Below are positions 31,406 to 38,957 of a DNA stretch of 64,000 bases, one piece after another. The notes beneath the pieces were generated by a model that had not been told where the DNA came from, made no database searches, and saw only the letters and a program-made list of their open reading frames with translations. Made by a program: the position numbers and the translations under genes. The stretch's first letter is position 1. Each line of letters begins with the position of its first letter. Source of the stretch: Pseudomonadales bacterium (GTDB taxonomy: Bacteria; Pseudomonadota; Gammaproteobacteria; Pseudomonadales; Pseudohongiellaceae); assembly GCA_012103535.1 (NCBI GenBank), contig WLWQ01000001.1, positions 1,680,280 through 1,744,279 of the forward strand, in the 5' to 3' direction.

Positions 31406-32599
31406 ATGACAAAGATTAAATTGTTGATAGGAGCCACTCTGGTAGTTGCATTGGGCGTTCTTTATGTAGGGCAATCCCAATTACAAGAGCCTGTTGAGGC
31501 TGCTAACAATGACGTCATGGCCCCCCACTTCCTGGTGGATCCATTGTGGCCAAAACCCCTCCCTAATCATTGGGTTCAAGGTAATACCATTGGGGTAGAC
31601 GTAGATGAAAGAGACCACATTTTTGCGGTCCACAGAAATACAGAATCTCAATTCATGCGAATTCAGGAAATCGGTCTTTATTCCGGTGTGGCTGAATGCT
31701 GTACTCCAGCACCACCAATCTTGGAATTCGATCTTGAAGGAAACCTGATTAATGCCTGGGGTGGACCTGTAGAAGGCGCACCTTATGTATGGCCAGAGTC
31801 CAACCACGGTATTGACGTCGCACCAAATGGCGATGTTTGGATCGGCGGTAATGGCGGACCTGACTCCCACGTTCTCGTCTTTACTCGCGATGGTGAGTAT
31901 GTACGTACCGTTGGTATGCCAGGTGAGGAAATGGATAGCAACAGCACAACTGCTTACGGGCGTGTAGCTGAAATTGCTATCGATGCAGCCAACGACGAGG
32001 TGTACTTCGCAGACGGTTACGTCAATAAGCGTGTAGCAGTTGTTGATCTGAATACCGGTGCCTTTAAGCGCTACTGGGGTGCATATGGTAATCGTCCAGA
32101 TGATGATGCTGACGTGACTTATACTCCCGGCGAGCCAGGCCCACAGCAGTTCCGCGGACCCGTCCACTGTGCTGAGCCTTCAAACGACGGCCTAGTTTAT
32201 GTGTGTGACCGTGGTGCCGACCGCATCCAGGTTTTCCGTACTGATGGTACCTACGTAAGAGAAGTGATTATTTCTCCTGCAACTCTTGCGCAAGGTTCTA
32301 CTTGGGACATCGACTTCTCACCAGATGATGATCAAGAATTCATCTATCTTGCTGATGGTCAAAACTTCAAGATCTACATCATAGACAGAGAGTCTTTAGA
32401 AGTTCTTTACACTTTTGGTGACGGCGGTAGACAACCAGGTCTATTCTTCGCTCCTCACAGTATCGCTACCGACTCTGAAGGTAATATCTACACCACAGAG
32501 ACTTACGAAGGTAAGCGAATTCAGAAGTTCCTCTACCAAGGAATGCAGCCTGTTACAGTGCGCGATCGTGCACCTACATGGCCAGCTGACGAGCTGTAA
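31406..32599 (+). CDS. PAL-like NHL propeller (peptidyl-alpha-hydroxyglycine amidating lyase family), copy 1
   Basis: A 397-residue exported or membrane-anchored protein (hydrophobic segment 5-21) with NHL-type beta-propeller repeats. It aligns with the lyase half of eukaryotic PAM. The three zinc-binding His have counterparts in NHG (H134), VHC (H254) and PHS (H351), each at the start of a blade. The active-site Tyr is in DGYxNxR (Y205) and the Arg in VHR (R77). PAL splits a hydroxyglycine into an amide and glyoxylate. The ribosome site AAGAGGAG precedes the ATG. A second copy and PHM-like genes lie nearby, which supports a related reaction; the substrate is unknown. Confidence 0.85.
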   Translation: MTKIKLLIGATLVVALGVLYVGQSQLQEPVEAANNDVMAPHFLVDPLWPKPLPNHWVQGNTIGVDVDERDHIFAVHRNTESQFMRIQEIGLYSGVAECCTPAPPILEFDLEGNLINAWGGPVEGAPYVWPESNHGIDVAPNGDVWIGGNGGPDSHVLVFTRDGEYVRTVGMPGEEMDSNSTTAYGRVAEIAIDAANDEVYFADGYVNKRVAVVDLNTGAFKRYWGAYGNRPDDDADVTYTPGEPGPQQFRGPVHCAEPSNDGLVYVCDRGADRIQVFRTDGTYVREVIISPATLAQGSTWDIDFSPDDDQEFIYLADGQNFKIYIIDRESLEVLYTFGDGGRQPGLFFAPHSIATDSEGNIYTTETYEGKRIQKFLYQGMQPVTVRDRAPTWPADEL

Positions 32600-32621
32600 G
32601 AACTCTATAGAGCAAAAACTG

Positions 32622-32659
32622 AAAAACCCGATCACTTGAAAGAGTGGTCGGGTTTTTTT
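32622..32659 (+). terminator. Rho-independent terminator after the first PAL-like gene
   Basis: AAACCCGATCACT pairs with AGTGGTCGGGTTT around a short loop, followed by seven Ts. It starts about 20 nt after the stop codon. Downstream (32700-32780) are two more perfect stems (GCCAGCAC/GTGCTGGC and CTAAAGC/GCTTTAG) without T-runs. Confidence 0.9.
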
Positions 32660-32885
32660 CGTTTGTTTATGCGCAATTAAGGCACGTGCATCAAGTCGTC
32701 CTTGACGCCCTGTTCCAGCCAGCACTTCCTTGTGCTGGCGTTCAGCCCTACTAAAGCGATGCTTTAGTTTGCTTCGCAACCGGGCTTCACCCTTCCCTAA
32801 AAGCACAATTCTTTTCCTGTATCGCTAACCCTAGTTTGGTGGTACTGTCGAATTGATCGGTAGTCTCACCAAGAGGAAAACCGCA

Positions 32886-34073
32886 ATGACCAGAACAAGA
32901 AAAACACTCCTCCTTAGCACCATCGCAATTATAGCTTTCACTGCATTAAACCTCGGTCAAAACGCCTTGCAGCAGTCCGCTCAAGCCGTTAACAACGATC
33001 GACTGGCCCCACAATTTGTTGTCGATCCCTATTGGCCCCAACCTCTACCCAATAAATGGATCATGGGCAGAACCATCGGCATCGCGATCGATGAGCGCGA
33101 TCATTTATTCGTCGTTCATCGCGACCAGGATTCAATGTTCATGAACCAGGAGCTCGGTCTGGACTTAGGTCGTGCCGAATGCTGTACAGCAGCACCTCCA
33201 ATTCTAGAATTCGACGCTGCAGGCAACCTAATCAATGCTTGGGGCGGTCCGGGTGATGGTTACACCTGGCCGGAATCGAACCATGGAATTGAGGTAGCTC
33301 CAGACGGAAATGTCTGGATTGGAGGCAACGGCAGCGGAGATTCCCATGTACTGGTATTCACTCGAGATGGCCAGTTCGTCAGGGAGGTCGGCATTCCTGG
33401 AGAACCTGTCGATAGCCTGAGCACGACTTCATATGGACGTGTTGCTGAAATCGCTTTTGATCCAGCCGCAAATGAAATGTATTTCGCAGATGGTTACGGA
33501 AACAAGCGGGTTGCTGTTGTAGATGTCGCGACCGGTGCATTCAAACGATTCTGGGGCGCCTATGGAAATGAACCCATTGATGAGCGTGTTGTTTATGATC
33601 CCAGTGCACCTCTACCCGAACAGTTTGTGGGCCCGGTTCACTGTGCCGAGCCGTCCAATGATGGATTAATTTACGTCTGTGACCGCGGCGCCGACCGAAT
33701 TCAGGTATTTCGACCAGACGGCACTTATGTAAAAGAAGGACAAGTGGCCCCTCTTACCCTTGCCGGATCGACCTGGGATATTTCTTTCTCACACGATGAG
33801 GACCAGGAGTTCATCTATGTAGCGGATGGCGCAAACTTTAAAGTTCATATCCTCGAGCGCGATTCATTAGAAGTATTGGCTAAGTTCGGTGATGGTGGAA
33901 GACAGCCAGGATTGTTTTTTGGCACTCATAGCATCGTCACTGATTCAGAAGGAAATGTTTACACAACTGAAACCTATGAAGGCAAACGCGCCCAAAAGTT
34001 TTTGTTTCAGGGACTGAGACCGTTAAGTGAGCATCGAACTGGTGCGCCATGGCCAGCATCAGAGCTTCACTAA
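32886..34073 (+). CDS. PAL-like NHL propeller, copy 2
   Basis: A 395-residue paralogue of the previous propeller (signal-anchor about 7-22). It keeps the same residues: VHR (R79), NHG (H133), DGYGNKR (Y204), VHC (H252) and THS (H348). The ATG at 32886 with AGAGG 9 nt upstream is chosen; the frame opens at a TTG at 32853. It is separated from copy 1 by a terminator, so the copies are probably expressed independently. Confidence 0.85.
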   Translation: MTRTRKTLLLSTIAIIAFTALNLGQNALQQSAQAVNNDRLAPQFVVDPYWPQPLPNKWIMGRTIGIAIDERDHLFVVHRDQDSMFMNQELGLDLGRAECCTAAPPILEFDAAGNLINAWGGPGDGYTWPESNHGIEVAPDGNVWIGGNGSGDSHVLVFTRDGQFVREVGIPGEPVDSLSTTSYGRVAEIAFDPAANEMYFADGYGNKRVAVVDVATGAFKRFWGAYGNEPIDERVVYDPSAPLPEQFVGPVHCAEPSNDGLIYVCDRGADRIQVFRPDGTYVKEGQVAPLTLAGSTWDISFSHDEDQEFIYVADGANFKVHILERDSLEVLAKFGDGGRQPGLFFGTHSIVTDSEGNVYTTETYEGKRAQKFLFQGLRPLSEHRTGAPWPASELH

Positions 34074-34098
34074 CATTTCAACCCAGTGTATTGAATTA

Positions 34099-34119
34099 GG
34101 CCAGCTTGCTGGCCTTTTT
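34099..34119 (+). terminator. Rho-independent terminator after the second PAL-like gene
   Basis: GGCCAGC-TT-GCTGGCC followed by TTTTT, 26 nt after the stop codon. Confidence 0.9.
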
Positions 34120-34230
34120 CTTGCCCGATCCTGAAACAAAATGCTACAAGCTTGCGCAGCATCCGCCTTGTTTCAACTTCGCCCCTCAATTATTCTAACT
34201 GAGCAAATCACATGAAGGAGATGCCTCAGC

Positions 34231-34767
34231 ATGAAATTGCGATTCTTTTTACTAGCAGCCCTGGTTGCAGTTAGCGCACCTGCGCTCGCAGCGGAAGTAA
34301 GCGTAGACTATACCTATGCCGGAAATCACAACACCGATTTCAGCAATCTTCGCGTTTCATTGGCAGTAACAGAGGTTACCGACGATAGAGGCGGCGATGC
34401 CAATCACATTGCGGAAGACTACTCTGCGAATTCAGCACTAACGGACATTATCCGGAACGCCTTAATTCAAGGCTTTGAGCACGGTGGAGCAGAATTGATG
34501 GAAGGTGACGCTGATATGCAGATTGCCGGCCGCATCGTAAGCTCTCAGTTACAAACTGTGGATCGTGGTGGTGTTGAGTCTTTGCAGTTAACCATTCGCA
34601 CAAACGTTGCTCTTCAAGGGCGGGGTCGAACCATTTGGGAAACGACTTTGTTTGGAAGAGGAACAGTACCTGTTGATGACGGAATAGCAGCCGCTATTAA
34701 TTCGGCGCTGGACAGGATGATTCGAGAACTGGTTAATGACGATTATTTCTTAATCGAGATTCAATAA
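34231..34767 (+). CDS. Periplasmic protein of unknown function
   Basis: A 178-residue protein with a clean signal peptide (MKLRFFLLAALVAVSAPALA, cleavage near 20-21) and no lipobox Cys. The mature part alternates strands and helices. Its layout (LRVSLAVTEVTDDRG; NSALTDIIRNALIQGFEHGG; an oligomer-like IAAAINSALDRMIRELV tail) recalls small envelope proteins such as YajG, but I do not recognise the family with confidence. AAGGAG precedes the ATG by 10 nt. It ends 11 bp from a convergent gene. Confidence 0.75.
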   Translation: MKLRFFLLAALVAVSAPALAAEVSVDYTYAGNHNTDFSNLRVSLAVTEVTDDRGGDANHIAEDYSANSALTDIIRNALIQGFEHGGAELMEGDADMQIAGRIVSSQLQTVDRGGVESLQLTIRTNVALQGRGRTIWETTLFGRGTVPVDDGIAAAINSALDRMIRELVNDDYFLIEIQ

Positions 34768-34778
34768 AGCACAGTAAT

Positions 34779-35549
34779 TTAGAAACATCCTAAATCTTCG
34801 AAAGCAATTTCTGCCAGAGACTGATTAAGAACTGGAAAAAAGTCGTAATCAGTAAGTGCTTCGATCTCAGCAATTGACGATTGCATTTCGCAGTGATGCA
34901 AATGCACCGGCGCCTCTTGACTCATTAGAAAGGCTGCCGCCTGTCCTTCGGCGGTAATAATTATTTTGAAAAATCTATCCGGAATTCTATGGGGAGTCTC
35001 CGTACGGAGAACTTTCACATCTTCAGTTCTATCAAAAATCGGCCCGGTCAAAACGAATACGTCCCCTTTTCTATTCACCAAATTGCGAATTGACCAGTCT
35101 AGCCCGTACCAGGCGCCCTGACTCAAACTGGAGGTGCGCGCCACGGTGTTGGTGAGGAAATTCACTTCTTGCCAATAAGGTGTAGCGGCGAAATCCACCA
35201 GCGGGACGTATTGGGCGCGGATAAAACCGAGACTCTCTGCATCTAGAAAATCTGCTGCTTTTAAAGTGTCTGCTACGTAATCATCAGGCAGCGGTAATCG
35301 GGACAAGCTCGACGCGATGCCAATCGATGCTGTTGAGACTTTATAGGAAACCCAATCAGCCGTTTTTGTCGTAGTGTTATAGGAGAGTGCATAAATTGGG
35401 CGAATAATAAGGTGATTATCACTATTGCCGCCGATTGGGCAGCCACCATAGCAATGGGCAATTTTGTAGCTTTGTCCTTGGGCCGATTGGGCCGATTGGG
35501 CCGAAAGTAGCCATGTAGCCATTGCGATTATTATTTGTCGTTTCATCAT
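34779..35549 (-). CDS. Secreted DNA/RNA non-specific nuclease homologue lacking the catalytic His
   Basis: A 256-residue protein with a signal peptide containing three repeats of Ser-Ala-Gln (three copies of a 9-bp unit, 35478-35504). The core matches the Serratia/NucA nuclease family: after the active-site region comes VNFLTNT, then SLSQGAWYGLD and GDVFVLTGPIFD, where the family has NYLSN, LNQGAW and VTGP. The DRGH motif is replaced: the aligned residues read IRAQYVPLVDF where the family reads DRGHLAPLADF, so the general-base His is Gln. It is probably not an active nuclease of the usual type. It is convergent with the gene ending at 34767. Confidence 0.65.
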   Translation of the reverse strand: MMKRQIIIAMATWLLSAQSAQSAQGQSYKIAHCYGGCPIGGNSDNHLIIRPIYALSYNTTTKTADWVSYKVSTASIGIASSLSRLPLPDDYVADTLKAADFLDAESLGFIRAQYVPLVDFAATPYWQEVNFLTNTVARTSSLSQGAWYGLDWSIRNLVNRKGDVFVLTGPIFDRTEDVKVLRTETPHRIPDRFFKIIITAEGQAAAFLMSQEAPVHLHHCEMQSSIAEIEALTDYDFFPVLNQSLAEIAFEDLGCF

Positions 35550-35794
35550 GCACTTACGTGTTTCGTGATTTCCCGAAAAACCGGCCCGTTTAGCGAGCTG
35601 TCAACTCAAGAACTTATTATCAGCAAAGATTTTATGGATAAAATCGTGGTTCGGCTATGGAGAACTCAGTAAATTTATAGGCAAAGTAACAATTTAGTGG
35701 CTAATATCTTACTTGGCAGGAATATTATCTGAGCCAAGAACAAAATGCGTCCACCAACAATCAGTAACTCGAGAATCAATAAGGGATTGCTCGC

Positions 35795-36685
35795 TTGAAA
35801 GTCCTACTCGTAGATGACGAACCAGAGATTCTAGAAATTCTTAGCGAATTTCTAGAAATTAAATCCCATTAAGTGGCAACGGCTTCCAATGGCAAGGAAG
35901 CACTAGATTTAGTGCTCGCTCAGGATGATTTCGATCTCGTTTTCAGTGACATCAAAATGCCTGAAATGGATGGTCTGACCTTTCTCGAAAAGGTGCGCAA
36001 CAACGACCTCAATATCCCAGTCATTCTAATATCCGGACAGGGAGACCTGGAAAGCTCAATCCGTGCACTAAAATTGGGCGCCCTGGATTTCATCGTTAAG
36101 CCGGTTTATCTAAAGAGCGTAGATGAAGCTCTGCAGAAAATCGAAACGGCGATTGCTGTTGAAAAGGAATCCCTGAGTGCTCTCAGCCTATTGCAGGAGC
36201 AAAGTATCGCTCTCTCATGCGACAGCAATTTATCCCATATTCGCCGCATTATTAGCTACTTCAATAAATTCACCCAAGATATCTGTGCAAACTACAATCT
36301 CGATGGCAATAAGATAGCCATATGTCTACAAGAATGCCTTACCAATGCCATCATCCACGGAAATTTTGGAGTGGATTCCAATATGAAAGAGCAAGACTGG
36401 GCTGCATTCGACAATCTAATTAAGGAACGGGAAAATCAACCTGAGTACTCTGGAAAGCAGGTAAACATCAGGTTCGAACATACTCCAGAGAAATTGCAGT
36501 TTGATATTGCCGATGACGGTATTGGCTTTGATCCCCAGGAACTTCCAGATCCCACCAATCCCGAAAGCTGGTTAAAACTCAGCGGTCGCGGCATTCTCTT
36601 TATTCGCTCCTACATGGATGAAGTCAAATGGAATGAGGTTGGCAATCGAATTGTCATGACTAAGTTCCTAAATCTGCCAGATTAA
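35795..36685 (+). pseudogene. Response regulator-HATPase protein interrupted by a stop codon
   Basis: The frame starts at TTG 35795 (MKVLLVDDEPEILEILSEFLEIKSH) and meets TAA at 35870-35872. It then continues in the same frame as VATASNGKEALDLVLAQ, exactly as a receiver domain would. One base change from GAA would restore Glu. The receiver keeps the acidic pair (before the stop), the phosphoacceptor Asp in SDIKMPEMDG, ISGQ and VKPV. The C-terminal half is an RsbW/anti-sigma-type HATPase (QECLTNAIIHGN, DDGIGFD, GRGILFI). Translation could restart at the GTG at 35873, giving 270 residues without the acidic pocket. It may be a recent pseudogene, a recoded gene or an assembly error. Confidence 0.7.
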
Positions 36686-36930
36686 TTCCTAAATTCCGCT
36701 CCTTCTTGTTAACAATTTTATAACCGCAGCGTCTAAAAAATAATCGTTATAAGCGCCCATTTTACGGGCCGTAGCGAGGTGGGAGAGAGAATTTGCGATA
36801 AACAGCTAATCGATTATTAAAATTCGACCGTTTTTTTAATTTTCAGGAAGCATTCTTCATTGTCGCTAACTACTATTCCATAATTGAATTACAGCGTTAC
36901 CTTGATAAAGAAGTAGATGAGGAGAGCAAG

Positions 36931-38661
36931 ATGCTTAGAATTTCTACCCTAGCCAAAGTCGCCATAACTGGATTGCTTACAGCAGTCGCAAGTTCTGCAG
37001 TCTCTGCAGCCGATCGTATTAGTGATTTCTCACTGGTTGATGCTGATGGCAGATTTTTCCAGTTAAGCCGCCATACCGACCAAGAGGCAATTGTATTTTT
37101 TGCCTATGATCCCGATAGCAGAGATGCACGTCGTGCGGTTTCAACCCTAGACGACTTGGCAGAGCAATTTGCTGATCAGGCAGTTGATATTGTGGTTATC
37201 GACGTATCTGGCTCAACAGATAAAGTAGCTATGAGAGAGGAAGCAGAGTGCGAAGATATCGCCTACAGAATTCTCATGGACGATACACAATTGGTTTCCG
37301 AGGAGCTTGGAATTACTCGTGTAGCCGAAGCCGTCATCGTTGACCCTGAAGCACGTGAAGTCATCTATCGTGGCGCCCTCAGCAGTCGATCTGCAGACGG
37401 TTCACGCTCAGAGCGCAATGCCGGCTCTTATGTAGAAGAGGCATTAACTGCAATCCTGGCTAGCGAAGAAGTAGCCGCTGATCAGCTCGCAAGCGGAGGC
37501 GATGCGATAGAATTTGCTGCTCAATTAGATTCTCTTTCCTATGCAAACGACATTGCTCCAATTCTTGAGCAACGCTGCGTAACTTGCCACCAGGAAGGCG
37601 GCATCGCTCCTTTCGCGATGAACAACCATCAAATGATCCAGGGCTGGTCGCCAATGATTCGTGAAACTTTGATCACGAAGCGCATGCCTCCTGGTCAAAT
37701 TGACAATGAGTATGTTGATTCATTTCATGGTGTAAATCACATTACGATTGAAGAAACCCAGAAATTAGTGAGCTGGATAGACAATGGATCTGTAAACAAC
37801 GACAGCAGCGATCCACTAGTAGATCTTCAACTGCAACCCGCTAAGTGGTTAAACGGCGAGCCGGACATCATTATTCAGATTCCAGCGCAACTGATTCCTG
37901 CAACTGGGGTACAAGATTACCGTAACCTGACAGTTCCTCTCGATCTTGAAGAAGACATCTGGGTTAAGGCAGTGGAATTCGAAGCTGGTGACCCAACTGT
38001 ATTGCACCACATCATTGCCTTTTCATACGGACCAAATGGTATTAATGAATTTGAAATCCTAAATCAGGGCATTGGACTTGGTGCCTATGCGCCCGGAAAC
38101 GAATTGAATCTCTATCCTGAAGGTGCAGGCTACCCACTTAAGGCTGGCAGCGGATTATTGCTGCAAATGCATTACACCACTTCCGGCAAAGAAGCGACGG
38201 ATGCTTCCGAGATTGGTTTATACCTTTGGGACGAAGAACCAGAGCGGGTAATTTTAGGCGGATCAGCGGCTGATATGGACATCAACATTCCTCCGTTTGA
38301 TGGCAACCATGAAATGGTCGCAACCAAGAAATTCCGCACAGATTCTTACTTAACAATGCTTGGACCACACATGCACTACCGTGGTTTCGATGCAAACTTC
38401 AAACTGAAGTACCCTGATGGTCGCGTTGAAGAAGTTTTAAACGTACCGAACTATCAGTTTAACTGGCAAAAGACTTACGATTTTAAAGAGCCACTATTTT
38501 TGCCTGCTGGTACTGAATTGGTATTCCGAGGAACTTTCGATAATTCCGAGATGAATCCATTAAATCCAGATGCTTCACAGACACTAACCTGGGGGGAACA
38601 AACCTGGCAAGAAATGTTCTTTGGCTTCTTCCGCTACGTAGAAGCAGAAGGCGGAGAGTAA
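36931..38661 (+). CDS. Secreted redoxin-heme c-copper monooxygenase fusion (PHM-like), copy 3
   Basis: A 576-residue protein with signal peptide (1-26), redoxin-like fold (about 29-175), heme motif CVTCH (C216, C219, H220) with KRMPP (Met about 252), and a copper monooxygenase fold with HH (359-360), HYTT (H414), HMH (480, 482) and QEM (M562). The redoxin part has lost the single Cys seen in copies 1 and 2 (FAYDPDSRDA here), so it cannot do thiol chemistry at that site. GAGGAG lies 6 nt before the ATG. It points the same way as the amidase/aminotransferase run downstream, separated by a terminator. Confidence 0.88.
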   Translation: MLRISTLAKVAITGLLTAVASSAVSAADRISDFSLVDADGRFFQLSRHTDQEAIVFFAYDPDSRDARRAVSTLDDLAEQFADQAVDIVVIDVSGSTDKVAMREEAECEDIAYRILMDDTQLVSEELGITRVAEAVIVDPEAREVIYRGALSSRSADGSRSERNAGSYVEEALTAILASEEVAADQLASGGDAIEFAAQLDSLSYANDIAPILEQRCVTCHQEGGIAPFAMNNHQMIQGWSPMIRETLITKRMPPGQIDNEYVDSFHGVNHITIEETQKLVSWIDNGSVNNDSSDPLVDLQLQPAKWLNGEPDIIIQIPAQLIPATGVQDYRNLTVPLDLEEDIWVKAVEFEAGDPTVLHHIIAFSYGPNGINEFEILNQGIGLGAYAPGNELNLYPEGAGYPLKAGSGLLLQMHYTTSGKEATDASEIGLYLWDEEPERVILGGSAADMDINIPPFDGNHEMVATKKFRTDSYLTMLGPHMHYRGFDANFKLKYPDGRVEEVLNVPNYQFNWQKTYDFKEPLFLPAGTELVFRGTFDNSEMNPLNPDASQTLTWGEQTWQEMFFGFFRYVEAEGGE

Positions 38662-38682
38662 CCTCTACCAGAAAGTTTGTTC

Positions 38683-38718
38683 AAAGCCCGATCACCCTTT
38701 GGTGTTCGGGCTTTTTTT
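38683..38718 (+). terminator. Rho-independent terminator after PHM-like copy 3
   Basis: AGCCCGATCACC pairs with GGTGTTCGGGCT (one mismatch) and is followed by seven Ts, 22 nt after the stop codon. Confidence 0.88.
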
Positions 38719-38770
38719 ATTTCCGTGAAAATTCATCCCTGAATTTTCACTTGGTCGTCGGCTATTTACT

Positions 38771-38827
38771 GGCGAAAAATGCGATTTTCCTGGTAAATCG
38801 CCGCCTCGCATTCGCCTTCGGCGAATG
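38771..38827. repeat. Nested palindromes in the intergenic region
   Basis: GCGATTT-TCCTGGT-AAATCGC sits inside longer arms (GGCGAA...ATGC with GCATTCGCC). A perfect CATTCGCC-TTC-GGCGAATG hairpin (38809-38827) shares the right arm. No T-run follows. It may be a folded intergenic repeat; genome-wide copies cannot be checked here. Confidence 0.5.
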
Positions 38828-38957
38828 TCGGCTTCCATGCCTCACTCACAGTATTTTTCCACATCGCTAGTCTATCCATCTCTCCGAAGGCTCGCTGGTG
38901 ATAGTTATTTCTATGATAGACTCGGGCACTATTCTTAACGCCTTGAAGTACTGAATT

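Noticed and set aside
32800..38900. TCGCTA recurring upstream of PAL-like copy 2, PHM-like copy 3 and the amidohydrolase gene (near 32822, 36862 and 38874)
   Set aside because: Only six bases are shared, the distance to the start codons varies, and a chance match cannot be excluded.
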